64,000 nucleotides of DNA from Myxococcales bacterium (GCA_030681895.1 JAUXRI010000331.1:1-64000); one strand, 5' to 3'. Positions 27,483 to 38,777 are shown, numbered from the stretch's first letter. The notes: generated from the letters alone by a model not told the origin. Program-made: numbers and translations.

Positions 27483-28589
27483 ATGCGCGTCTTCGCAGTC
27501 ACCCTCGGTCTGTTCCTGCTCTCGGGTTGCGGGACCCGGAGCATGTGCACGCCGACGTCGTGTGCGCCCGGCTCGGTGTGTGATCCACAAGCGCTCGTCT
27601 GCGTCGAGGCGGTGGTCGACGCGGGCCGTGGGCGCGACGCTGGCGTGGTGTTGGTCGACGCGGGTGTCGTCATCGATGCGGGTGTGGCCACCGACGCAGG
27701 CGTCTCGGTCTGCGGCACGTGCGCGCTCTCGACGCCGGTCTGTGACGAGGCGAACCGTCGTTGCGTCCGGTGTACGTCGACGATCGGTTGCTTCGGCGAC
27801 ACGCCGACGTGCGACCTCTCGTTTCAGGGAGGGCTGGGCAAGTGCGACGTGTGCGTCGCCGACGGTGGCGGGTGTGGTGGCGCGACCCCCATCTGCGACC
27901 CGGTTCGCAGCCGCTGCGTCGGGTGCCTTCGCCACGCCGATTGCCCGAGCGGCGTGTGCAACTTCGCGAGCGAGACGTGTTTCCTCGCTGGGCCTGATGG
28001 CGGCCTGCTCTACGACGCGGGCATCGTGCCGCCGGTCGACGCGGGCATCTTCTACCCTGATGGTGGTGGCCCGCTGTGCCCCGGCCCACGTGATGGCGGC
28101 ATCACGCCGTGCACGATGGAGTGCCCGCAGGGCTTCTCGTGCTCAGGCAACGAGTGCATCTTGAACGGGCGCGGCGCCGATCTGCAGGTGACCTTGCGCT
28201 GGGACTCGACGGAGGATCTCGATCTGCACCTCGACGAGCCGCTCCCCGACGGTGGCGTGTGCGAGCTCTGGTACGGCGACAGGTCTCCGGCGTGTGCGTC
28301 AGGCGCGCTCGACCTCGACTCGCAGGCCGGCTGCACGATGGACCTCGTGCTGATCGAGAACATCATCTACCCGAATGACGGCGGCCGGCCGCCAGCCGGG
28401 ACCTACGCGGTGCGCGTCGATCACTTCGCGAACTGCAGCTCGATCGTCTGGGTGCCGTTTCAGGTCGAGGTGCGCAAGGGCACGACGACGATGGGCCTGT
28501 GCGGCGTCTTCAAGTCGACGGACGCTGACTGGCGCAACGGTGGGGCAGCAGGCTCGGGTCGGCCGATCTTCACGTTCACGTACCCGTGA
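27483..28589 (+). CDS. Cys-rich lipoprotein with C-terminal DUF2135-like domain
   Basis: This 368-residue lipoprotein has the signal peptide MRVFAVTLGLFLLSGC. The ATG at 27483 follows a GGGGAG site. An Asp-Ala-Gly/Val linker (VDAGRGRDAGVVLVDAG) leads into a Cys-rich region at about 75-165 with CxxC and C-x(5-8)-C spacings, typical of myxobacterial secreted proteins. A second DAG linker follows. The last about 140 residues are a beta-rich domain beginning LQVTLRWDSTEDLDLHLDEP and containing GALDLDSQAGC and GTYAVRVDHFANC. This pattern resembles DUF2135 (YfaP-like) domains. It is probably exposed on the cell surface or in the periplasm. Partner and ligand are unknown. Confidence 0.75.
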   Translation: MRVFAVTLGLFLLSGCGTRSMCTPTSCAPGSVCDPQALVCVEAVVDAGRGRDAGVVLVDAGVVIDAGVATDAGVSVCGTCALSTPVCDEANRRCVRCTSTIGCFGDTPTCDLSFQGGLGKCDVCVADGGGCGGATPICDPVRSRCVGCLRHADCPSGVCNFASETCFLAGPDGGLLYDAGIVPPVDAGIFYPDGGGPLCPGPRDGGITPCTMECPQGFSCSGNECILNGRGADLQVTLRWDSTEDLDLHLDEPLPDGGVCELWYGDRSPACASGALDLDSQAGCTMDLVLIENIIYPNDGGRPPAGTYAVRVDHFANCSSIVWVPFQVEVRKGTTTMGLCGVFKSTDADWRNGGAAGSGRPIFTFTYP

Positions 28590-28593
28590 CGTG

Positions 28594-29982
<1,389 letters not shown>

Positions 29983-29987
29983 GGTGG

Positions 29988-31562
29988 CTAGAACTTGTAG
30001 ATGACGAAGCCCTGGGGCGCGGTGTCCTTCTTGCGCAGCAGGTCGGGCTCGCCGGCGGGGTCGAACGGCACCAGGCTCGACTCCTTCGGCACCAGGCTGA
30101 GACGAGTTCCGGAGCCAGCGTCGGCGCCAGCCTTCTGGAACTCGGCGCGCTCGACCTCTTTCGCCACCTTCGAGAGCGACGCGTCGACGGAGCGCACCTT
30201 GTACCCGGTCTGCATCGAAGCCATCAGCGACGCCTTCGCTGCGTCGAGCTTCCCGCGCTTCGCCTCGACCAGCGCGAGGTTGTAGTGAACGCGGCCGCGG
30301 GTGCGCCATTCGCCGGGAGCCGTCGCGGTCTCGAGCGCCTTCTGGAAGAGCGGCGCGGCGGCGTCGACGTTGCCCTTGAGCCAGTGCGCCCAGCCCAGCC
30401 GGGCCAGCGCTTCGCCCTTCGCGTCTTTGAGCTCCGTCAGCGTGGCGATGGCGTCGTCGAGCTTGTTGGCGTCGATGTAGCGGCTGCCGAGCTCGAGCCG
30501 CGCGGCACGGCTGGTGGGCGCGAGCTCGAGGCCCTTCTTCGCTGCGGCAATCGCCTCGTCGTGTTTGTTCTGGCGCGCGAGCTCTTTGCTGAGGCGTCCA
30601 TGCGCGAACGCTGAGGAGGGGTTGACGGTGAGATACTCGGCCCACGACGCCTGCGAACCGGCGTGATCGTTGAGCACGCTCTGGGTGTCGGCGAGGTAGC
30701 TGCGAACGATGAGCTCGCCCGGGTGCTTCTGCAGCACGACCTTCAAGCTCGCGAGGCCGTCTTCGTTCGACTGAAAGCGCGTCACCATCCAGAAGCGGGC
30801 GAGGGTGTACGGCTCGACCATGTCGTCGGTGTCGGCGAGCCCATTGAGCGCCTTCGTCGCGCCGGCCGCGTCACCGATGATGGCGCGCGAGAGGGCGAGC
30901 ACGGCATTCGCGAAGCGCAGGGAAGGGTCGTTGACGAGCGCCTTCTCGCAGAGCGCCGAGGCGCCATCGAGCTCGTCCCCGTTCAGCACGGCCGGGTTGT
31001 CGATGCCGAGCGGCTGGCGAATCACGATCGCGTAGCACTGGGCGAGGGCCCGCAACGCCTCGGGTGACTTCGACTCGGGCTGCGCCGACGGCTTCTTCGG
31101 GAGCGTCGCCTTCTCGGTCGCCAGCACCGCCTTCGCAACCGCCTCGCTGCCCTGGGTGAGCGCCTCGGGCCAGGTGATCGGCAGCTTCGCGGTGAACGGC
31201 GTCGTCTTCTTCGCGTCGATGATCGCGCCCGTCAGCGTCATGCCCTTCGCGTCGGTGGCGAGCTTCAACGTGACGACGCGGTCGGCCCCGAGGATGGTGC
31301 GGGCCTGCTTCGCCGTCGCTTCGTCCGAGAGCTGCGTCGCGGCCAGGCCTTCGGCGTCGGCCATCGCCAGCACCTGCTTGACGTGGAGCTCCGAGAACTT
31401 GCCCGACTGCTCGATCAGCTCGCCAGCCCGCGCCTCGAGCATCATTCCGAAGCCGCGCAGATCGTCATCGGCGGCCGACGGCGGCATCACCGCGATGACG
31501 GGCCTGGCAGGCGCAGCGACGACGGCGGAAGCGCAGAGCGAGAGGAGGAGGGCAGTTCTCAT
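29988..31562 (-). CDS. Periplasmic TPR-repeat protein
   Basis: This 524-residue protein has a signal peptide (MRTALLLSLCASAVVAAP). Residues 20-150 form an alpha/beta domain starting RPVIAVMPPSAADDDLRGFGMMLEARAGELI, similar in pattern to TolB-N/CsgG-like nucleotide- or protein-binding folds. From about residue 160 to 470 a series of tetratricopeptide repeats is visible (FAHGRLSKELARQNKHDEAIAAAKKGLELAPTS, LARLGWAHWLKGNVDAAAPLFQKALE). The C-terminus is a basic/acidic tail ending FVIYKF. It precedes the flavoprotein gene by 5 bp, so the two are co-transcribed. It is divergent from the DUF4286-like gene. Its function is unknown; the fold suggests a scaffold in the periplasm. Confidence 0.75.
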   Translation of the reverse strand: MRTALLLSLCASAVVAAPARPVIAVMPPSAADDDLRGFGMMLEARAGELIEQSGKFSELHVKQVLAMADAEGLAATQLSDEATAKQARTILGADRVVTLKLATDAKGMTLTGAIIDAKKTTPFTAKLPITWPEALTQGSEAVAKAVLATEKATLPKKPSAQPESKSPEALRALAQCYAIVIRQPLGIDNPAVLNGDELDGASALCEKALVNDPSLRFANAVLALSRAIIGDAAGATKALNGLADTDDMVEPYTLARFWMVTRFQSNEDGLASLKVVLQKHPGELIVRSYLADTQSVLNDHAGSQASWAEYLTVNPSSAFAHGRLSKELARQNKHDEAIAAAKKGLELAPTSRAARLELGSRYIDANKLDDAIATLTELKDAKGEALARLGWAHWLKGNVDAAAPLFQKALETATAPGEWRTRGRVHYNLALVEAKRGKLDAAKASLMASMQTGYKVRSVDASLSKVAKEVERAEFQKAGADAGSGTRLSLVPKESSLVPFDPAGEPDLLRKKDTAPQGFVIYKF

Positions 31563-31629
31563 GGCGGCGCACTCTATCGACGATTCGCGTCTGCCTCTCG
31601 GCTTGATTGGAGTGCTACGCCTCGTGCGT

Positions 31630-31956
31630 ATGGGAATCGTCTACACAGTCATGGCCGAGTTCGACGACCTCGCGGTGGCGAGCGAGTGGGTGCACTGGCT
31701 GCAGAACGGCCACCTCGCCGAGGTGCTCCAGGGCGGCGCGACGCACGCGATGATCGTGCGCGTCGACCCGACCGACCGCCACCCGCTGCGCTTCGAGTCC
31801 CGCTACCGGTTCCCTTCGATGGCTGCGTTCATCGAGTACGAGACGAAGTGGGCGCCGAAGCTGCGCGCCGAGGGGCTCGCGAAGTTCCCCGCGTCGCGTG
31901 GGGTGCGAATGACGCGTCAGCTCGCCGAGGTCCTGACGGAGCTGTCGGCGTCGTGA
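31630..31956 (+). CDS. DUF4286-family small protein
   Basis: This 108-residue soluble protein starts at ATG 31630 (MGIVYTVMAEFDD). The order YTVMAEF, WVHWLQNGHLAEVLQGG, HAMIVRVD, FESRYRFPSMAAFIEYE and a final LRAEGLAKFP helix matches the ferredoxin-like DUF4286 family, which are about 100-residue dimeric alpha/beta-barrel proteins without a known reaction. Upstream in-frame ATG (31561) would overlap the promoter region of the divergent TPR gene and was not chosen. The stop overlaps the GTG of the next gene by four bases (GTGA), so they form an operon, which continues to sdaA 60 bp further on. Confidence 0.7.
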   Translation: MGIVYTVMAEFDDLAVASEWVHWLQNGHLAEVLQGGATHAMIVRVDPTDRHPLRFESRYRFPSMAAFIEYETKWAPKLRAEGLAKFPASRGVRMTRQLAEVLTELSAS

Positions 31957-32423
31957 AGCGCCTCGCCCTCATGCTGCTCGCCGTGAGTGTCATGGCCGAG
32001 GCTGCGCCCAAGAAGAAGGCGCCGCCGAGACCCCCGCCTTCGAAGCCCGTCACGGTCTCGCTCGCGAGCGTCGTCGACACGTCCAACACACCGGGAGGCA
32101 AGGACGCAGGCGTGGCCGCGCTGAACGCTGCGCTTCTGAAGTGGAAGGTGACGCTCGCGCCACCAGGAGAGAGCGAGGCGGCGGCGAAGAAGTCGCTCGA
32201 GGCGAAGAAGGCCGTCGGCCTCGAGCTCTCGTTGACCCTCAAGACGGGGAAGGGCGAGGCGCTCGATGCGTCGATGATCCTCTCCACGTACCCGGGCCAC
32301 GTGCTCAAGGCCGAGTATCGCGCCGGCGGTGGAGGCGGTTCGCTGGTCGATCTCATTCCGCCAGTCGTCGAGCAGCTCGTCTCCGAGGTGGCGAAGGACG
32401 AGGGCTGGGTACGCGCGCCCTGA
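31953..32423 (+). CDS. Periplasmic hypothetical protein
   Basis: This 156-residue protein starts at GTG 31953, overlapping the preceding stop. The N-terminus MKRLALMLLAVSVMAEAAPKK is a signal peptide, followed by a Lys/Pro-rich linker (KKKAPPRPPPSKP). The mature part has a VTVSLASVVDTSN strand, an Ala/Lys-rich helix, LELSLTLKTGKGEALDASMILSTYPGH, a Gly-rich loop and a helix LVDLIPPVVEQLVSEVAK. This is an alpha/beta domain seen in small exported myxobacterial proteins, but no family was recognised. It lies between a DUF4286-like gene and sdaA and is probably co-transcribed with both. Confidence 0.65.
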   Translation: MKRLALMLLAVSVMAEAAPKKKAPPRPPPSKPVTVSLASVVDTSNTPGGKDAGVAALNAALLKWKVTLAPPGESEAAAKKSLEAKKAVGLELSLTLKTGKGEALDASMILSTYPGHVLKAEYRAGGGGGSLVDLIPPVVEQLVSEVAKDEGWVRAP

Positions 32424-32483
32424 TGCACCGCGCTACCCCTTCGGCGTGGGGATCATCCCGCTCGTCGCTATGGTGCCCCGCTC

Positions 32484-33860
<1,377 letters not shown>

Positions 33861-33863
33861 GGG

Positions 33864-34454
33864 TCACCCGGCGCGCACCGACTGCAGCAACGCGTCGAGC
33901 AGCAGGCCGGCCTCTTTGCGGGTTCGTTTCGGCTTCGGTGACCGGCTGATCGACATCGCGCCTTCGACGATCGCGCCCTTCACCATCGACGCCAGCAGCT
34001 CGATCGACAACGGCTTGAGCAGGCCAGCGCCCTGCAGTCGCGCCAGCGTGGTGACGAGGAGCACGCCGGTCTTCGACTCTTCGATGCGGCGCCACTCTTC
34101 GAGCCCCACGATGCCGGGCGCCTCGTTGTAGGTGATGCGCACCTCGTCTTCGAGGCAACAGTCGAGCACGCGGTGCACGCCGCAGAGCAGCTGCTCCCAG
34201 TCGTCCTCCACGCCCTCCATCGCCTTCGCTGCCTTCTGGGCCACCGAGTCGGCCACGGCCTCGATCACGGCGCGGAGCAGGCCCTGGCGGTTGACGAAGT
34301 GATGGTACAGCGCCCCCGTCGTCAGACCCGCGGCCTCGCAGATCGGCACCACCTCGACCGCTGCCTGACCGCCTCGCGCGAACGCCTTGCGAGCCTCGGC
34401 CAGCAGCGCCTCACGCGCGGTCTCGCCCCGGCCCTTGATCTTCGTGTTCGCCAT
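33864..34454 (-). CDS. TetR-family transcriptional regulator
   Basis: This 196-residue repressor-type protein starts at ATG 34454. Residues 10-57 are a TetR helix-turn-helix: ETAREALLAEARKAFARGG, VVPICEAAGLTTGALYHHFVNRQGLL. The rest is an all-helical ligand/dimer domain (WEQLLCGVHRVLDCCLEDEVRITYNEAPGI, IVEGAMSISR). The gene is divergent from the gene at 34499, and a 12-bp perfect palindrome lies in the 44-bp gap, so it probably represses both. The sdaA gene converges on it with a 3-bp gap. The ligand is unknown. The closest analogues would be detoxification or fatty-acid-related TetR proteins, but that cannot be decided here. Confidence 0.88.
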   Translation of the reverse strand: MANTKIKGRGETAREALLAEARKAFARGGQAAVEVVPICEAAGLTTGALYHHFVNRQGLLRAVIEAVADSVAQKAAKAMEGVEDDWEQLLCGVHRVLDCCLEDEVRITYNEAPGIVGLEEWRRIEESKTGVLLVTTLARLQGAGLLKPLSIELLASMVKGAIVEGAMSISRSPKPKRTRKEAGLLLDALLQSVRAG

Positions 34455-34463
34455 GTCGTAAAC

Positions 34464-34485
34464 CGATTACGTAATCCGATTACGG
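34464..34485. promoter_or_regulatory. Predicted TetR operator
   Basis: The sequence GATTACGTAATC at 34465-34476 is a perfect 12-bp palindrome. The half-site CGATTACG occurs at 34464-34471 and again at 34478-34485, giving a direct repeat with a 14-bp spacing. It lies in the 44-bp gap between the divergent TetR gene and the gene at 34499, a typical position for TetR autoregulation. It is unusually AT-rich against its GC-rich surroundings. Confidence 0.65.
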
Positions 34486-34498
34486 AGAAAGAACCACC

Positions 34499-35554
34499 AT
34501 GCCCAAGGTTACCAGTGGAACCCCGCCGCTTCGCCCGTCATCAACCAGCCCTCACGCGCCGACGCCGGCCCCGACGAGCGCGAAGGCCAACCCGCCGACC
34601 GGAGGCGCCTGGGGCAGCACCCGCGCAACCAGCCTCGAAGAGCGCCGCGCCGCGGCCACGAGCGTCACCACCAGCGTGGCGACCCTGAGCGACACCGAGC
34701 GTGCAGCGGTGGTCGAGAAGAAGGCGACGTGCCCCTTCATCGGCGCGGCGGTGAAGGGCGGCGACCTGAAGGTGCGCAACGATGCGAACAAGCCGCTGGC
34801 CAGCATCGACGACGTGGCCGCGCTGGGGAACACGGGGCCGGGCAGCAACCTGGGCGAGGTGCTCCGGCTCTTCGCGCAGGGCAACCACGCCTTCATGGAG
34901 GGATCGTCTGGCAGGCTCGACACGCCCGCGCCGCTGGGCACCTTCAGCCTCGACTTCCCCGGTTCGCAGGGCTCACACGCCGGCCACAGCGGCATTCTCC
35001 AGGGTGATCCAACGGCGCTGAACTCAGGCCGTCTGAGCGAGAAGGACTTCGCGCGCCTCACCCGGTTCGCGAAGAACGGCGTGGTGACACGCTCCGACAT
35101 CGGCCGCTTCATCGCCGAGAACGTGCACGCAGACCCGAACGCGAAGGCGCCAGGCGTGAAGACCGGCCTGGTGCTGGCGAAGGACTTCGCGAAGCTCGTC
35201 GGTGAGGTCGGCCAGAGCGTCGCCGATCGCGCCCATGGCCAGACGAACCCCGAGCAGGACCGGCGCGTGCTCGAGAAGCTCACCAAGGTGCTGGGTGATG
35301 ACAACCTGATCGGCTCGGCTGGTGAGTTCGGCTTGTTGGCCACGTTCCTGATGAACAGCCCGAAGACGAAGCAGGTCGGTGGAGAGCCCGCGTTCGCAGT
35401 CGACGATCTGAAGGCGATGTTCGTCGAGAAGCGCCTGCCCGAGGGGTGGGAGACCTGGAAGAAGACGGCGGGCGATTGGGTCGCGAATACCTCGGCGCTC
35501 GCGTTCGCGGCCGAGAAGGCACGGCGGCGACTCGCGCACGGCGAAGGCGAATGA
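34499..35554 (+). CDS. Hypothetical protein, possibly peroxidase-2/heme-thiolate-like
   Basis: This 351-residue protein starts at ATG 34499. Residues 1-45 form a Pro/Ser/Thr-rich disordered head. A lone Cys-Pro pair occurs in KKATCPFIGAAVKGGDLKVRND (about 74-95), followed by SIDDVAALGNTGPGSNLGEVLRLFAQGNHAFM. A HAGHSGILQGDPTALNSGRLSEKDFARLTRFA stretch then begins about 80 residues after the Cys-Pro pair. The Cys-Pro near the N-terminus followed by a His/Asp-containing segment recalls heme-thiolate peroxidases (Peroxidase_2, chloroperoxidase/peroxygenase), whose proximal ligand is Cys in a CP motif. This is a weak pattern, and a non-enzymatic role is equally possible. No signal peptide is visible. 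It is probably controlled by the TetR gene. Confidence 0.5.
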   Translation: MPKVTSGTPPLRPSSTSPHAPTPAPTSAKANPPTGGAWGSTRATSLEERRAAATSVTTSVATLSDTERAAVVEKKATCPFIGAAVKGGDLKVRNDANKPLASIDDVAALGNTGPGSNLGEVLRLFAQGNHAFMEGSSGRLDTPAPLGTFSLDFPGSQGSHAGHSGILQGDPTALNSGRLSEKDFARLTRFAKNGVVTRSDIGRFIAENVHADPNAKAPGVKTGLVLAKDFAKLVGEVGQSVADRAHGQTNPEQDRRVLEKLTKVLGDDNLIGSAGEFGLLATFLMNSPKTKQVGGEPAFAVDDLKAMFVEKRLPEGWETWKKTAGDWVANTSALAFAAEKARRRLAHGEGE

Positions 35555-35565
35555 CGTCACCGCCG

Positions 35566-36939
35566 TCAGAGCGTGTTGCCGGCCTGCGCCGCAAGCCTGG
35601 TTCGCAGCGTCGCGTCGGCCGGGTCGAGCGTGATCGCGTACGGGCGCACCCAGCCCGTCGTGCCGTTGCAGCCGACGCCGAACTGAAGTGGTGACGTGCT
35701 CCCCGGCGCGACCTGCACGTTGATGGCGTCGATGCGGCCGCCCGACTCGCAGCGCGTCGCGTGATCGGCCTGCGAGCCCACGTCCTTCGAGTGCGGCACC
35801 CGTCGCACGAAGCTGTTCTCGAACCGAAGGCGCGCGCCGTCTTGCGCCTGCACGCCGAACGATTCCCGGTACGGCGCGAGGAACGCCCAGTCGAACATTC
35901 GCCAGTCGTCGAAGAAGCAGTTCCACAGATCGATGACGCCGTACCGCGCTTGTGGATGCCGCCGGCCCGTCGCGGTCGTCAGGATGTGATGCATCGACAC
36001 CGTGATGGTCGAGTCGACCGCCTGTGGCGCGTCGCCGTTACCGATGAGCACGAACTTCTCCCACCCTTCGATCTTCAGCCACGAGAGCGTGATGTCGCGG
36101 CTGCCGAAGACGATCGAGATCGCCTCGTCGACGTTGGCGCTGTCGCCACGGCTCTGCGTGGTGGCGCGGAAGGTGACGTGATCGATGACGACGCGCTCGC
36201 TGGGGCCGTTGGGGTCTCCGATGCGCAACCCGTCTTCGCTGTTGGGCCCCACGTCTTCGATCGCCAGGTTGGTGATGATGACGTCGTCGCTGCCCGCGAG
36301 GATGAAGCCCTTGCCGGTCACCGTCACCTGATAGCCGCGCCCGTCGATGGAGATGTTCGAAGGGACGAGGAGTGGGGCAGTGAGCGTGATGACGCCGTTC
36401 AGATCGAAGCGGATGACGCGGGGCACGGTCGCGGTGTCGAGCGCCTCGCGCAACGTGCCAGGGCCCGAGTTCGCGGTTGAAGTGACGAGCACTTCGTCAT
36501 GACCCGGTTGCCAGCCACCGCGCGTCGCTGCGCCGAAGCCCTCGATGGGGAAGAGGCCTGGTGGACCGGCGTCGATGAGCCCCGCGTCGAGCATGCCGGA
36601 GTCGGCGGTGCCGGAGTCGATCGATCCCGCGTCGAGCACGCCCGAGTCGATCGGTCCCGCATCGACCACGCCAGCGTCGACGGTGCCCGAGTCGGCGAGC
36701 CCGGAATCAGGTGCCAGCCCGGCGTCCAGCTCGGTGCCCGCGTCAGGCTCGGTGGTGCCGGAGTCCACGGCCGCTCCAGCGTCGAGCGGCCCGGCATCCA
36801 CGCTTCCGGCATCGGCGCGAACGGAGCCTGCGTCGACGACAGCGCCGCCATCGAAGGTCGGTCCAGCATCAGGGAAAAGAGGCACGACGCCACCGCAACC
36901 GGCGACCACCACCACTGCGCTGATCAGGAACGCCCGCAC
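35566..36939 (-). CDS. Pectate-lyase-like (PL1) lipoprotein
   Basis: This protein is 457 residues from GTG 36939, which was preferred because AAGG lies 9 bp upstream; an in-frame GTG at 36963 is the alternative. A lipobox (LISAVVVVAGC) is followed by about 115 residues of a repetitive Asp-Ala-Gly/Asp-Ser-Gly linker. The catalytic domain, from about residue 138, is a right-handed beta-helix of the pectate lyase type: GFGAATRGG, LREALDT, IRFDLNGVI, NISIDGRG, IITNLAIED, VVIDHVTF (calcium-ligand region), an RHPQARYG motif matching the R-x-P-x-x-R-x-G active-site consensus, and LWNCFFDDW. It is probably anchored to the outer surface and degrades polygalacturonate or a related polymer. It converges on the hypothetical gene ending at 35554, 11 bp away. 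Confidence 0.8.
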   Translation of the reverse strand: MRAFLISAVVVVAGCGGVVPLFPDAGPTFDGGAVVDAGSVRADAGSVDAGPLDAGAAVDSGTTEPDAGTELDAGLAPDSGLADSGTVDAGVVDAGPIDSGVLDAGSIDSGTADSGMLDAGLIDAGPPGLFPIEGFGAATRGGWQPGHDEVLVTSTANSGPGTLREALDTATVPRVIRFDLNGVITLTAPLLVPSNISIDGRGYQVTVTGKGFILAGSDDVIITNLAIEDVGPNSEDGLRIGDPNGPSERVVIDHVTFRATTQSRGDSANVDEAISIVFGSRDITLSWLKIEGWEKFVLIGNGDAPQAVDSTITVSMHHILTTATGRRHPQARYGVIDLWNCFFDDWRMFDWAFLAPYRESFGVQAQDGARLRFENSFVRRVPHSKDVGSQADHATRCESGGRIDAINVQVAPGSTSPLQFGVGCNGTTGWVRPYAITLDPADATLRTRLAAQAGNTL

Positions 36940-36996
36940 GAGGCGGGCCCTTACTGACTCCACGGACGCGGGTGCAACTGCGCGCCCGAATCAGCC

Positions 36997-37491
36997 TCAC
37001 GGCACCGCGGCGAGTGCGCTGGCCGGCTTGTACCGAGACCACCCTCGGCCCGCGATCTGGGTCAGCGGAATCGGCTTCGCGCCCCGCGCCCGCGTCACCT
37101 GACGGGCGTTCCGCTGAACGACTCTGTCCTGCGCCCACTCGGCGATCGCCAGCTGCGCCTCGATGTGAATGTCGGTGAAGAGCACGCTGACCTGCGTTCC
37201 AGCCGTGGCGCCCGTGCGGCCGAGCACGCGGCCCGCTGCGACGATGGGGCCGTCGACGTTCGGCAGGTGAAAACGCACCAGCACCGAGTCTCCCAGCGGC
37301 GGCGCCGTGGTGACGAACGCTGCTCCTTCGGGCGAGAGGTCGCCGAAGCACGAACGCGAGCGGCCGCTCGGCTCCCGAACATCAAGGGCGATTTCGAAGC
37401 GCGGGTAGTCGCGGCGCTCTTCGTTGCGGCGGGTCTCGAACTGCACCGTGCGGTCTCCACGGCGATCGCGATTTCGGCGTTCACGCATCAT
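36997..37491 (-). CDS. PilZ-domain protein
   Basis: This 164-residue protein starts at ATG 37491 (MMRERRNRDRRGD). After a very basic head (RRNRDRRGDRTVQFETRRNEERR), the PilZ motif is RRDYPRFEIALDV, an R-x-x-x-R-like segment, then GDLSPEGAAFVT, the D/N-x-S-x-x-G part of the c-di-GMP pocket. Strands VLVRFHLPN and AAGRVLGRTGAT complete the barrel. PilZ domains bind cyclic di-GMP or act as protein adaptors. The final about 40 residues are basic. It is divergent from ilvE, 215 bp apart. Partner unknown; the degenerate REC-GGDEF protein at 57176 is the only other c-di-GMP-related gene seen. Confidence 0.8.
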   Translation of the reverse strand: MMRERRNRDRRGDRTVQFETRRNEERRDYPRFEIALDVREPSGRSRSCFGDLSPEGAAFVTTAPPLGDSVLVRFHLPNVDGPIVAAGRVLGRTGATAGTQVSVLFTDIHIEAQLAIAEWAQDRVVQRNARQVTRARGAKPIPLTQIAGRGWSRYKPASALAAVP

Positions 37492-37706
37492 GTGCGACAC
37501 GGTGCCACGGGCCTGTCGCCTCGCCAGTTTTCGGCCTCGGCGCCTGGTGACGGTGATCAGTCCGGTCGTCCCGAAAATCCCCACCACGGCCGGTTGCGTC
37601 AGCTGGCCTGCGACCGCCAGCACGGGCACCCCCGCGGAGGCTTTTGACAGACGGGCAAGAGGTGTATGGGCCGCCTCGGACGTTCGAGCGCAGGCGAGGA
37701 GTTTCG

Positions 37707-38771
37707 ATGGATATCCAGATTTCGAAGACCACCACGCCGAAGTCGAGGCCTCCCGAGGCCGAGCTGGGGTTCGGGCGCTTCTTCAGCGACCACCTCTTCG
37801 CGATGGATTTCACCGCCGAGAAGGGCTGGCACGACCCCCGAATCCAGCCCTACGGCCCGTTCCAGGTCGACCCGGCTGCCGGCGTCTTCCACTACGGCCA
37901 GGCGATGTTCGAAGGCTCGAAGGCCTTCTGCGGCGACGACGGCGTGCTGCGCCTGTTCCGCCCGACGGCCCACGCCGAGCGCATGATGGCTGGAGCCCCG
38001 CGCCTGTGCATGCCGACCCCCTCGGCCGAGCAGATGGTCGAGGCGTGCAAGGCGCTGGTGCGCGTCGACGCCGACTGGGTGCCGAAGGCCTCGGGCACCT
38101 CGCTGTACCTGCGGCCCACGTTGATCGCGACCGAGGGTTTCCTCGGCGTGCGGCCCGCCAACGAGTACCGGTACTTCATCATCGCGTCGCCCGTCGGCAG
38201 CTACTACGGCGGCAGTGGCCTCAAGCCCGTGCGCATCTGGGTCGAGACCGTCGATGTCCGCGCCCCGCGTGGTGGGCTCGGGGCGGCGAAGGCCGGCGCC
38301 AACTACGCCGCCAGCCTGCACGCCGCGGTGAAGGCCAAGAAGGCCGGCTTCGACCAGGTGCTGTGGCTCGATGGCCAGACGCACGAGCTGGTGGAGGAGG
38401 TCGGCACGATGAACCTCTTCGCGCTCCTCGGGAACACGCTCATCACGCCGCCGTTGTCCGACTCCATCCTCGCCGGCGTGACGCGTGACTCGGTCATCAC
38501 CCTCGCGAAGGACCTGGGCCTGGGCGTCGAGCAGCGCGCGTTGTCGGTGAAGGAACTCCGCGCGGCGCACGCGAAAGGCGAGCTCCGTGAGGTCTTCGGC
38601 ACGGGCACCGCCGCCGTCGTCAGCCCCGTCGGAGAGCTTGCCTTCGCCGGTGAGACCCTGCGAATCAACGACGGCGCGCCCGGGGCGATCGGCCTCAAGT
38701 TGTACGAGACGATCACCGGCATCCAGCGGGGCGCCTTGAAGGACGCCCACGGCTGGATGGTCACCGTCTGA
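37707..38771 (+). CDS. ilvE: Branched-chain amino acid aminotransferase
   Basis: This 354-residue PLP enzyme transfers an amino group between branched-chain amino acids and 2-oxo acids. It starts at ATG 37707, with GGAG 7 bp upstream. GFGRFFSDHLFAMDF and FHYGQAMFEGSKAF form the N-terminal fold. The catalytic Lys is in GAAKAGANYAASLH at residue 195. LWLDGQTHELVEEVGTMNLF and GTGTAAVVSPVG are the phosphate-binding regions. Length and motifs fit the larger class of BCATs (about 350-370 residues) also found in animals. It is a single gene between a divergent PilZ gene and the convergent transhydrogenase operon. Confidence 0.92.
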   Translation: MDIQISKTTTPKSRPPEAELGFGRFFSDHLFAMDFTAEKGWHDPRIQPYGPFQVDPAAGVFHYGQAMFEGSKAFCGDDGVLRLFRPTAHAERMMAGAPRLCMPTPSAEQMVEACKALVRVDADWVPKASGTSLYLRPTLIATEGFLGVRPANEYRYFIIASPVGSYYGGSGLKPVRIWVETVDVRAPRGGLGAAKAGANYAASLHAAVKAKKAGFDQVLWLDGQTHELVEEVGTMNLFALLGNTLITPPLSDSILAGVTRDSVITLAKDLGLGVEQRALSVKELRAAHAKGELREVFGTGTAAVVSPVGELAFAGETLRINDGAPGAIGLKLYETITGIQRGALKDAHGWMVTV

Positions 38772-38777
38772 CGTCGT

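Noticed and set aside
26103..27935. 610-residue minus-strand open frame opposite serA
   Set aside because: serA has complete catalytic and ACT motifs on the plus strand; this frame is Arg/His/Glu-rich noise.
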